Shown one piece after another: positions 17,174 to 24,782 of a stretch of DNA of 64,000 bases. The stretch covers positions 1 to 64,000 of the forward strand of contig NZ_SCNV01000026.1 in the NCBI RefSeq assembly GCF_005503145.1, written 5' to 3'. Numbering within the stretch: the first letter of the stretch is position 1; every line of letters begins with the position of its first letter. The notes below the pieces were generated by a model. The model was not told the DNA's origin and did not search any database. It worked only from the letters and a program-made list of their open reading frames with translations. Origin of the DNA: Burkholderia sp. 4M9327F10. GTDB lineage: Bacteria > Pseudomonadota > Gammaproteobacteria > Burkholderiales > Burkholderiaceae. The translations under genes were made by a program, and so were the position numbers.

Positions 17174-18067
17174 CTAGCGCCAGCGCGGCTGCTCTTCGAG
17201 ACGCAAGCGGTCGAACGAACGCAAGACGCGGCTTCCGGTCAACGCCAGTTTCCAGAAGCGCTCCTTCAGTGCGCCGATCACAAACAGGTTGTAGGGCAGC
17301 ACAATCTCGCCGCGCCCCCAGTTGGGCCGCCAGGTGTGCGCGAGGCCGCGACGCATGAACAGCGAGACGGTCGGCACGCCGAGTGCCGACGCGAGATGCC
17401 CGAGACCCGAATCGTTGCCGATAAACCAGCCCGACTCGGCGATCCACGCCGCCACCTCCGCCAGCCGGCCGAACGAACGAAGCCACTGCTCCTCGTCCTG
17501 ACCCATCGCCCATGCCTGGCGCTCGCACGGAGCTACCAGCAAGGTAGGCTGAAAATCGCGCTGCACGAGTTTGCGCACCAACGCGACGAACTTCTTGCGC
17601 GGCCACATTTTCTCGATGTGGCTGCCCGTCGGATGGATGGCCACGCGGCGTTCATTTGCGCGAAACCGGATCCAGTGCGGCACGGTGATACCGTTATGCC
17701 GCGTGACGTCGGCAAGTCCGAATACCTCGTGCGCCACCGCGGCCACCTTGTCGATCATATGGCGCCCGCCCTGGAAGGCTTCGAAGCTCACCAGCTCGCA
17801 CACCTCGCCCTCGACGGCGCGCGAGACCCCGGCCGTCGTCGCGCGTAGCTGAATTACCAGGTCGAACGGTCCGGACTCCTCGTGCTCGTCGCGCACATCC
17901 ACACCAGGGAACCAGTCGCTCAGGTCCTTCACCACCCAGCTAAAGACCGTCGGCCGATAGCCATTGCGGATCAGATTATTGACAAGCACCATGAGCAGCA
18001 GCGTATCGCCGATCGCCACCGGCATCACAACGGCAATCGATACGGCGCTTTCAAGCTTCGCCTTCAT
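17174..18067 (-). CDS. Glycosyltransferase family 9-like (heptosyltransferase-like) protein, downstream paralogue
   Basis: 297 residues. A GT-B-like frame: an N-terminal segment with VVMPVAIGDTLLLMVLVNNL, central VAIHPTGSHIEKMWPRKKFVALV, and the donor-side motif GWFIGNDSGLGHLASALGVPT, as in ADP-heptose:LPS transferases (GT9). It lacks recognisable WaaC/WaaF-specific context. The start ATG overlaps the upstream gene's stop by 4 bp (ATGA, 18064-18067), so the two are translationally coupled. It is clearly a paralogue of the upstream neighbour (shared ESGWFIGNDSG, HLASALG and ALKERxW). Probable role: surface-glycan or protein sugar transfer. Confidence 0.8.
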   Translation of the reverse strand: MKAKLESAVSIAVVMPVAIGDTLLLMVLVNNLIRNGYRPTVFSWVVKDLSDWFPGVDVRDEHEESGPFDLVIQLRATTAGVSRAVEGEVCELVSFEAFQGGRHMIDKVAAVAHEVFGLADVTRHNGITVPHWIRFRANERRVAIHPTGSHIEKMWPRKKFVALVRKLVQRDFQPTLLVAPCERQAWAMGQDEEQWLRSFGRLAEVAAWIAESGWFIGNDSGLGHLASALGVPTVSLFMRRGLAHTWRPNWGRGEIVLPYNLFVIGALKERFWKLALTGSRVLRSFDRLRLEEQPRWR

Positions 18068-19062
18068 GCATCGAACCTCTCTGATCTGTCAGCCGGCGTA
18101 GGGTGTCCGCTGACCCGCAAACGAAGGGCGCGAAACGCCTTCAAAACGCGCCCGACGCCAATGCTTTCGCGCCACCAGCGCTCTTTCAAAGCGGCCGTCG
18201 GCACCCACCACGACGGCAGCACAATGTCCCCGACCGTAAAGCCCGGACGCCAGCGCTGCGCCACCCGGCGCCGGCGAAACAGCGTGAGAGTCGGAATGCC
18301 TAGCGCCGACGCGAGATGTCCCACGCCCGAATCGTTACCGATAAACCAGCCGGATTCATAAAGCCATGCGGCGAGCTGAGACGAAGAAGGAAATGAACGC
18401 AGCGGCGGCAAGTCGCCCGCAAGCTCCTCCCACCTGGAGCGTTCACGCGCGTCGAGGACGAATTCCACTTGCAGACCGCTCGCATGCAGGCGGCGGGACA
18501 ACTCGAGAAAGCGCTCGGGTATCCAGCGTTTATCGGGCGTGCTGGCCTCGGGATGGATCGCCACGCGCGAGGCGTGCTTGCGAAAGCTCAGCCCAGCAGG
18601 CGCAAGCATGCCGTTCGACGTCTCGACATCGTGGAGGTCAAAGCGTTTGCGGGCAAAATCGGCGAAGCGCTTCGCCATGCAATCCGTGTTCTGCGCAAAC
18701 TCGGCTTCATGCAAATTGATAAAGCCGGCATGCCAGTCGCCCAGTTGCGCGAGTGGCCTGTCCCGGTGCATCTGGATCACGTACGGGTAGCGGGCAAGCA
18801 GCTCACGAGCCTCGCCCGGCGTCAGCGCAGGCGCGATGCTGAGATGGGGGAACCATGCGGCAAGCGCATAGGCATGGTCGCCAAACACATCGACGCGCCA
18901 GCCGCCGCGCACGAGGTTGTGAGCGACGATCAGCAGGTTCAGGGTGTCGCCCAGCGCCGGCGACATCACAAAGGCCGCTGTCCTGCCGGCGGATTGGATG
19001 CCAGGCACGCCGCCCCCAGTCGAATCGGTGCGATTGACCTGATGCGCCTGATCGTTGCCCAT
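18064..19062 (-). CDS. Glycosyltransferase family 9-like protein, upstream paralogue
   Basis: 332 residues from ATG 19062; the open frame extends further upstream to 19491, but that part is unlike a GT and is probably non-coding. Motifs: AFVMSPALGDTLNLLIVAHNL at the N-terminus, VAIHPEASTPDKRWIPERFLELS, and ESGWFIGNDSGVGHLASALGIPTL. It has the same architecture as the next gene, with which it shares a 4-bp overlap, so the pair arose by tandem duplication and diverged strongly outside the donor-binding motif. Substrate unknown. Confidence 0.78.
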   Translation of the reverse strand: MGNDQAHQVNRTDSTGGGVPGIQSAGRTAAFVMSPALGDTLNLLIVAHNLVRGGWRVDVFGDHAYALAAWFPHLSIAPALTPGEARELLARYPYVIQMHRDRPLAQLGDWHAGFINLHEAEFAQNTDCMAKRFADFARKRFDLHDVETSNGMLAPAGLSFRKHASRVAIHPEASTPDKRWIPERFLELSRRLHASGLQVEFVLDARERSRWEELAGDLPPLRSFPSSSQLAAWLYESGWFIGNDSGVGHLASALGIPTLTLFRRRRVAQRWRPGFTVGDIVLPSWWVPTAALKERWWRESIGVGRVLKAFRALRLRVSGHPTPADRSERFDA

Positions 19063-19589
19063 ACACTCAATCCAGCCAAAGTAAATTCGACCGGATATTG
19101 CCACAGAATCGGTAGATCCCAGGTTTCGAAGTCTTGCAACGCCTTTCTGCCCGAAAGATCGCCAAGGCGTGGCAGTCGACGACACGCCGTCTGGACGATT
19201 TGGTTTCGAAGCATTTCTTTTGGCTTCCCGCAAGACCTTAGCGGGCAGAATCGGGCTTCGGCCGCTGAGCGAGCACCCATGCCGGTTCGGCGCATGCGTT
19301 CGCTCTCCGGTGCGGCGTTTTTCCGGCCCGTGCGTGAAACGTTCCGTAAAAGTCGGCCCCGCGCATCCGGCCCGTCTTCGTGCACTATGCCGGGGAAATC
19401 GGCCGGCCGGCGCTGACCGCGCCAGGTCTACGCCTGAATGCCGGACGGGGTGCGGGGCCCGCCGCTCGTACCGGCGCACAGCAGAAACCAATTCAATGGA
19501 GACACACCCGATCCGCCGTTAGATCTGACCGTGAGGCAAGCTGCTTGCCCCGGGTCGTCCAGCTTATTCTCTGACCACCCATTCCAACC
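19063..19589. other. Divergent intergenic region between glycosyltransferase genes
   Basis: 527 bp. It should carry the promoters for the leftward GT9 pair and the rightward glycosyltransferase. I see no clear operator, RNA gene or additional coding sequence; the open frame across it lacks family signatures. Confidence 0.5.
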
Positions 19590-20456
19590 ATGCAAGTCGT
19601 CGTGTGCCTGACCTCGTTCAATCGTACTGATTGCGCGCGCATCTCCATGGAGATCATCAAGCTGAACTGGGCTCACAAGTGGCCGGTGGTGCATGCCTGC
19701 TCCGGCGCCGGCTACACGCGTTACATCGAAGACGTGCTGGTGAGACGCGAACCCCGTCCACTGACCGTCGGCGCCGCCGATCTGTTGCTGGCATCCGTCA
19801 GTGCCGCCGTGACCCGCTTTAAGGCGGACTATGTCGTTCATCTCGAAGCAGACACGTGGATCTTCGACCAGAACGTCATCAAGCGATATCTGGAACAGCT
19901 TGCCGAAAATCCGCATGCCATGATCGCCGCGTCATCATGGAGCACCGATTGCGTGCCGGCATGGAAACGCTCGCCGCAACTGGGGCGGCGTCTGCGCGCC
20001 ACGCTGGCCAGCGTGCTCAGGCCGCTCGGCTCACGTTACGGGATTCGCGAAACGAAAACGCTCTCCACGCAATTTTTCATCGCGAGGGCAACTCCGGATT
20101 TTCTGCAGATGTTGTCCACGATCCGCGTGAAGGATGACGACTTTCTGGAGAAGATTCTGTATGCCGCGGTGGTCGAACGTTTCGGACGCCGAGCCATTAT
20201 CAACATGCCGGAACGCGAGCCGGTCCATCCCCGTTACCGCCACGCCTGCGAGCCGCTTAGTCTGTTCTGCCAGCATTGGCCGAGCGCCGAGGACGCACCG
20301 TCCGCCGAGACCCATCCCGATCTGAGTTCAGCCGACAGGCTGCGCGGAAAGAAAGAATGTCTGGAGAGCGCCGCGCTGACACGGCACGGCCCCTATATGC
20401 AGCAACTGCTGACCAGCAGCGATCTGCGCTATTACAACGGTAACGCCAAGCGCTAG
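19590..20456 (+). CDS. GT-A-like glycosyltransferase (putative)
   Basis: 288 residues. It starts MQVVVCLTSFNRTDCARISM, a GT-A style first strand, and has VVHLEADTWIFDQN (acidic E-x-D resembling the DxD metal site) about 90 residues in. SSWSTDCVPAWKR and TKTLSTQFFIARATPDFL follow. No signal peptide or transmembrane helix. It is divergent from the GT9 pair, so the three probably serve one glycan or glycoprotein pathway. The exact family is not recognised; assignment rests on fold-type motifs. Confidence 0.65.
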   Translation: MQVVVCLTSFNRTDCARISMEIIKLNWAHKWPVVHACSGAGYTRYIEDVLVRREPRPLTVGAADLLLASVSAAVTRFKADYVVHLEADTWIFDQNVIKRYLEQLAENPHAMIAASSWSTDCVPAWKRSPQLGRRLRATLASVLRPLGSRYGIRETKTLSTQFFIARATPDFLQMLSTIRVKDDDFLEKILYAAVVERFGRRAIINMPEREPVHPRYRHACEPLSLFCQHWPSAEDAPSAETHPDLSSADRLRGKKECLESAALTRHGPYMQQLLTSSDLRYYNGNAKR

Positions 20457-20549
20457 GGATGAAGCTCGGGGTTCAATGGGCCGGGAGGAAAGCCAACAAG
20501 GGGATCAGACGCTGCTGGGCGATCGCCTTGAGCGCCGCAGCCAGAACCT

Positions 20550-20978
20550 TTACACCAGCGCTTTTGTCATGAATACCCGGCTCGTGCCGGGCGGGTCGCA
20601 TGCGACCTCGCCGAAGGACTGCCAACCGTGCCGCCTGTAGAAGTCAGGCGCCTGAAAACTGATCGTATAGAGGACCGCTGCGCGACACCCGCGATTGCGG
20701 GCCTCAGCCTCGGCGGCATGCAAAATCTCGCTGCCGATTCCTGAGCCGCGCAATCGAGCCGGCAGGAAGAACAAGTCGACAAACATCAGCCCCAACGACG
20801 TACGGCCGGTGAGGCCACCGATCACCCGCTGCGTGTCCGGATCCTTGACCAGCACCGCAAGCGGGAGATTGTCGTCGCAGCCGGTGTGCTGCAGGTTGAA
20901 CTCGGTAAGACCATCGCCGATGAGCGCGATCTCATCCGGGCTCGGTGCGTCAGTCACGAAGATGGAAGGTGTAGGCAT
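20550..20978 (-). CDS. GNAT family N-acetyltransferase
   Basis: 142 residues from ATG 20978. GNAT motif A is visible: LFFLPARLRGSGIGSEILHAAEAEA (R-x-x-G-x-G/A acetyl-CoA site). It is followed by motif B, AAVLYTISFQAPDFYRRHGW. It is a single-domain enzyme transferring acetyl from acetyl-CoA to an unknown amine. Convergent with the glycosyltransferase gene; monocistronic. Confidence 0.9.
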   Translation of the reverse strand: MPTPSIFVTDAPSPDEIALIGDGLTEFNLQHTGCDDNLPLAVLVKDPDTQRVIGGLTGRTSLGLMFVDLFFLPARLRGSGIGSEILHAAEAEARNRGCRAAVLYTISFQAPDFYRRHGWQSFGEVACDPPGTSRVFMTKALV

Positions 20979-21144
20979 TTGGCATAGATTCGGTTTATGT
21001 CTGGAGCGCAACGAGCCGGCCCCGCGAGAACCGGATCACCTGCGTGCATTCGATCTTAACGCGGTTGCGCGTTGAAAGTTCGCATCGCGCAAACAAGCGT
21101 ATCGCTGCCGCATAACCGCACGCCCGCCATACAGCGCGGAAAAT

Positions 21145-21162
21145 ATTAGTTGCCTTGCTAAT
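21145..21162. promoter_or_regulatory. MarR-type operator upstream of the marR-like gene
   Basis: ATTAGTTGCCTTGCTAAT, with inverted ATTAG/CTAAT ends, 23 bp before the regulator's ATG. A 16/18 match recurs at 21637-21654 in front of the next gene, which supports autoregulation by the MarR protein. Confidence 0.75.
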
Positions 21163-21185
21163 CATCTTGCGCTTTAATAGGCGTC

Positions 21186-21602
21186 ATGTTCGATCACTGT
21201 CTCTACTTCAACTCGGTCGCACTGGCTCGCCAGGTCGAACGGGAATGGACGGCCGCTTATGCGCGCTTTGGCTTGACGCCGGCGCAGGGCTTCGTGCTGC
21301 GCGTCGTACTGGCCTCGCCCGGTTGTCTGAGCAGCCAGGTCGCTGATGTACTGGGCATTGCGCGCCCCACCGCGACCCGTCTTATCGACAATCTTTGCGA
21401 AAAGGAACTGGTCGAGCGCCGTCAGGGCGAGACAGACGGCAGGGAATGGAGCGTCTATCCCACCCGCACGGGCAAGGCGCTTGAGCGCCCCATCAATGAC
21501 GCCAGCGCAGAGATCGCTAAAGCATTGCGCAGAAAAGTCGGTGCTGATCTATTCGAATCCGCTGTCTCCAACATGCACAACGTAAGAAAATCGCTTGAGT
21601 AA
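21186..21602 (+). CDS. MarR family transcriptional regulator
   Basis: 138 residues. A winged helix with LSSQVADVLGIARPTATRLIDNLCEKELVERRQGETDGREWSVYPT, the expected helix-turn-helix and basic wing of MarR proteins (about residues 48-100), flanked by dimerisation helices. It probably represses itself and the following small membrane protein through the two matching operator-like sites. The inducer is unknown. The start at 21186 lies 23 bp after the first operator, so repressor binding would block the promoter. Confidence 0.9.
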   Translation: MFDHCLYFNSVALARQVEREWTAAYARFGLTPAQGFVLRVVLASPGCLSSQVADVLGIARPTATRLIDNLCEKELVERRQGETDGREWSVYPTRTGKALERPINDASAEIAKALRRKVGADLFESAVSNMHNVRKSLE

Positions 21603-21636
21603 GCCGGTTTCCGCTGGCTTGCTATCACGCGCGGTA

Positions 21637-21654
21637 AATAGTTGTCTTGCTAAT
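21637..21654. promoter_or_regulatory. Second MarR-type operator
   Basis: AATAGTTGTCTTGCTAAT matches the site at 21145-21162 in 16 of 18 positions. It sits between the marR stop (21602) and the ATG at 21670, implying a separately controlled internal promoter. Confidence 0.7.
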
Positions 21655-21669
21655 CAAAATGGAACCTAT

Positions 21670-21954
21670 ATGAAAGAGCTTTCGGCATCGGGCATAAGCG
21701 CCTGCGAGGTTGCGCGATTGCGCGCCCTCAAGGCAGAGGAACAACGGCACTGGACTGTCGGCATCGCGATCACGCTGGTGCTGCTTGCCTTGCTTGCAAC
21801 GGCGCTCCATTTCGCGGCGTCGAGCGCCAACGCGAACGTGAGGCTCTGTCTTCAGCAGTTTGCCAACGACGAGCACGTCAGTCTGGAAGCGTTCTTTCAG
21901 AATCCCGCACAACAGGATGCATTCGTTGAAGCGATGAGCGTCTGTTCGCGCTAG
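21670..21954 (+). CDS. Small single-pass membrane protein (hypothetical)
   Basis: 94 residues from ATG 21670. A basic, soluble N-terminus (about 28 residues) is followed by one transmembrane helix at 29-51 and an approximately 43-residue tail with Cys60 and Cys92, which could form a disulfide if periplasmic. No family recognised. It has its own MarR-type operator 16 bp upstream, making it a likely regulated target rather than a passenger. GGAAC at 21661 is a weak ribosome-binding site. Confidence 0.7.
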   Translation: MKELSASGISACEVARLRALKAEEQRHWTVGIAITLVLLALLATALHFAASSANANVRLCLQQFANDEHVSLEAFFQNPAQQDAFVEAMSVCSR

Positions 21955-22057
21955 GAAAACCAACGAAAGCGCGGCGCGCCAGGCCAGTCGACCTGCGACG
22001 GCTCCTGCGCACCGCGATGCTGCCCTACGCCAGCAAATCCGAGGCGTGAGCGAAGAC

Positions 22058-23614
22058 CTATCCGACGTAGTTCGCCGCCGCGCGTGGCTGGGCGCGCGGT
22101 CCGAAAGTCAACGCGCTAAGCATGGCCAGCAGCCACGCACCCAGGGCACCATACAGCATCACCAGCCCAAAGCCGTGCACCAGCGCTGCATGAGCGATCG
22201 AGCCATGCGGGTCCAGCGCCATGAGCGACGTTGGCGCCGGACTGCTGTGGCCTGGCGAACTCATATCGCCGGCCGCCACCTGCTCGGCGAATAGACGCAA
22301 GTGTCCGCTGTCCACAGCCTCCGGCAACAAACGCTTCAGGTAAGACAGCACGCCTTCGAGCAGGATGAACCCCATCACGGCGATGTTGATGGCGAGGCTG
22401 ATCAGCCGCGCACTCATGTCGATTCCCGAGGCCATGCCCGCGCGGTCCGGCGAAACCGCGCCGGTGGCAGTGTTGGTCACCGGTGTGTTCGTCAGGCCGA
22501 GACCGATTCCGCACAACAGGCAACCCGGCAGCATTGTGAGCCAATCGGCATGCTCCGCGCTGCTGCCGAATTTCATCAGGATGAAGCCAAGGCCAATCGT
22601 GAACATGCCAAGCGGAATCACCCGGCGCGCCTCGAAGCGCAGCACGAGCCGCTCGGCCAGCGGCGGAACCACAAGCGTAGGCAGCGTATAAGCGAGCAGT
22701 GAGAGCCCCGCGCTGACGCTCGCATAACCGAGTGCGCCATGAAAATAGATCGGCAGATAAATCATGAACGGCCAGAAGCTGAAGTTCATCCCCATCGAGC
22801 CGAACAGCGCGCCCGAGAAACTGCGGATACGTAACACCGAAAAGTCGAACATTGGCCGGGGGCTGCGTTTTTCGACAAGCAGAAACGCGATGAAGCTCAA
22901 AGCCGCCACCGCGATGATCGCCATGGCGGAAACGCTGCCAAAGCCGAGGTCCGGCCCCTGGGTGATGTAGTAGACGAGGCCGAAGCACGCCACCGAAAGC
23001 GTGACCACCCCAGGCACATCGAGATGTTGCGCGTGCGGGTCGCGCGATTCCTGAACACCGGCGAGCACCAGGCCCAGCGCGACGATCGAGACGAACAGGT
23101 GGATCAGGAACACCCACTGCCAGTTCGATACCGCAACGATCAGGCCGCCGATGATCGGGCCGAAGCCCAGACCAATGCCGAAGATAATCCCCCACGCGGC
23201 AAACGCGCGGCTGCGTTCACGTCCCTCCTGGAACTGATGCGACAGCACCGCCACCTGGCAGATCAGCATCGCGCCGCCGCCGATGCCCTGCAAAAAGCGG
23301 CTCACGATCAGAACGGACACGCTTTGCGCGAGCCCGCACAACAGCGAGGTGATTGCGAACAGCACGATGGTCGCGAGGTACATGCGGCGCCGCCCGAAGC
23401 GATCGGCCAGCGCGCCGGTCGCCATCAGAACGGTGGTGCACGCAATCGTGTAGGCATTCATGATCCACTGCATCGACTTGAAATCGCCGTGCAGCACGGT
23501 TTGCAAGGTGGGCAGGATGGTCGGCACACTCGATATCTCAAGGCCGAACATTAGTGAGGTCAGGCACACCGCCGCGAGGGCGAGCGCGTTTTTTGGAGAG
23601 CGGGAAAGCGTCAT
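22058..23614 (-). CDS. MFS drug-resistance transporter, DHA2 (14-TM) family
   Basis: 518 residues from ATG 23614. Motif A is present in the first cytoplasmic loop (GALADRFGRRRMYLAT), and motif C-like glycine-rich segments follow (WGIIFGIGLGFGPIIGGLI, typical of TM5 in antiporters). The length and hydrophobic pattern fit 14 transmembrane helices of the EmrB/QacA type. It would export hydrophobic toxic compounds with proton antiport. It is divergent from a LysR regulator, with a perfect palindrome between them, so it is the probable target of that regulator. No MFP partner gene adjoins. Confidence 0.9.
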   Translation of the reverse strand: MTLSRSPKNALALAAVCLTSLMFGLEISSVPTILPTLQTVLHGDFKSMQWIMNAYTIACTTVLMATGALADRFGRRRMYLATIVLFAITSLLCGLAQSVSVLIVSRFLQGIGGGAMLICQVAVLSHQFQEGRERSRAFAAWGIIFGIGLGFGPIIGGLIVAVSNWQWVFLIHLFVSIVALGLVLAGVQESRDPHAQHLDVPGVVTLSVACFGLVYYITQGPDLGFGSVSAMAIIAVAALSFIAFLLVEKRSPRPMFDFSVLRIRSFSGALFGSMGMNFSFWPFMIYLPIYFHGALGYASVSAGLSLLAYTLPTLVVPPLAERLVLRFEARRVIPLGMFTIGLGFILMKFGSSAEHADWLTMLPGCLLCGIGLGLTNTPVTNTATGAVSPDRAGMASGIDMSARLISLAINIAVMGFILLEGVLSYLKRLLPEAVDSGHLRLFAEQVAAGDMSSPGHSSPAPTSLMALDPHGSIAHAALVHGFGLVMLYGALGAWLLAMLSALTFGPRAQPRAAANYVG

Positions 23615-23711
23615 GGATATCGCCTGAAGTGGATGGAGTCCAGTCGCGCGTCGCCGGCGGGCTTCACCAAAGCACCTGCCACTCGATTCGCGCAACTTCA
23701 AGGATTAATAT

Positions 23712-23732
23712 ATCGGGAACAGGCTTCCCGAT
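23712..23732. promoter_or_regulatory. Perfect inverted repeat in the MFS/LysR divergent promoter
   Basis: ATCGGGAA (23712-23719), 5-nt spacer, TTCCCGAT (23725-23732). It is centred in the 161-bp gap between the two start codons, where a LysR regulator would normally bind. Confidence 0.75.
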
Positions 23733-23775
23733 TGATGAGGCTTTTTCCCGTGAATTATTCCCCTATGGACCCAAT

Positions 23776-24681
23776 ATGACTGACAGGCTTGATGGCGTGA
23801 CAACCTTCGTCCAGGTCGTCGAAGCCGGCAGCTTCACGCTGGCGGCCGAGCGCCTGCATCTCACGCGCTCGGCGGTGGGGAAAGTGATCACGCGGCTCGA
23901 AGCGCGGCTCGGCGCGCGCCTCATCAACCGCACCACGCGCAGCCAGACGCTGACCGAGGCCGGTCAGGCGTATTACGACCGCTGCGTGCGGGCTCTCGCC
24001 GAACTCGAAGAGGCCGAAGCCGACCTCGAGAGCGAGCGCACCGAGCCGCGCGGCCGTCTGCGCGTCAGCGTGCCGATTGCTTTCGGCCATCACTGCGTCG
24101 CGCCGATCCTGTTCGAACTCGCGCGCCAGAACAAGGAACTGCAGATCGACATTTCATTTACGGATCGGGCGGTGGATCTCATCGAGGAAGGTTTCGACCT
24201 CGCGGTGCGCATCGGCGAACTGCACGACAGCACGAGTCTCGCCGCACGCCACCTCGGCGAGCAGCATATGAGCATCGGCGCCGCGCCGTCGTATCTGGCG
24301 AAATACGGCGTACCCGTGGACCTCGAAGACCTTGATGGGCATGCGAGCATCGCGTATTCGCGCGGCGGTGTCATCGTGCCCTGGCATGCGCTGAACAGCG
24401 AGGGCCACGCGCAGGAGTTGCGCATTACGCCGCAATTGAGCCTCGACGATGTTCAGGCCATTGCCGATGCCGGGATTGCGGGTTTTGGATTGGTGCAGTT
24501 GCCTTGCTGGCTGCTCGCGCGCCATGTCCAAAGCGGTGAACTGGCCTACGTCAGGGAACGCTGCGGCGGACGGCCTCAGGACATTCACGCGGTGTGGCCG
24601 CAGACCCGCTATTTGCCGCGTAAAACCCGTTGCGCAATCGACGCCCTCGTGGCTGAAATTCCGGAGATGATTCCTGGTTGA
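23776..24681 (+). CDS. LysR family transcriptional regulator
   Basis: 301 residues. A winged HTH at about 1-60 (FVQVVEAGSFTLAAERLHLTRSAVGKVITRLEARLGARLINRTTRS) is followed by a type-2 periplasmic-binding-like effector domain (RLRVSVPIAFGHHCVAPIL...YSRGGVIVPW). Subfamily resembles the DmlR/aaeR-like group. It is divergent from the MFS transporter gene and likely controls it. The start at 23776 has only a weak ribosome-binding site. Confidence 0.92.
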   Translation: MTDRLDGVTTFVQVVEAGSFTLAAERLHLTRSAVGKVITRLEARLGARLINRTTRSQTLTEAGQAYYDRCVRALAELEEAEADLESERTEPRGRLRVSVPIAFGHHCVAPILFELARQNKELQIDISFTDRAVDLIEEGFDLAVRIGELHDSTSLAARHLGEQHMSIGAAPSYLAKYGVPVDLEDLDGHASIAYSRGGVIVPWHALNSEGHAQELRITPQLSLDDVQAIADAGIAGFGLVQLPCWLLARHVQSGELAYVRERCGGRPQDIHAVWPQTRYLPRKTRCAIDALVAEIPEMIPG

Positions 24682-24696
24682 GTTGAAGAGCCGCGC

Positions 24697-24755
24697 CGCC
24701 TGAATGCGGCTGGCACCTCGCGCGAAGCAATCCGGGCGCCAGCCGCATTCAGGCG
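24697..24755. terminator. 18-bp perfect-stem hairpin between convergent genes
   Basis: The arm at 24697-24714 (CGCCTGAATGCGGCTGGC) is the exact reverse complement of 24738-24755, with a 23-nt loop. It lies between the stops of lysR (24681) and the kinase (24783). No T-run is present, so it may act as a bidirectional transcript end or be a small repeat element. Confidence 0.7.
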
Positions 24756-24782
24756 AATTCAGCAATTCAGAGGCAGGACCGC

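Noticed and set aside
18064..19491. Longer start for the upstream GT9-like gene
   Set aside because: The extra 143 residues do not resemble a GT domain, while ATG 19062 gives the expected N-terminal strand.
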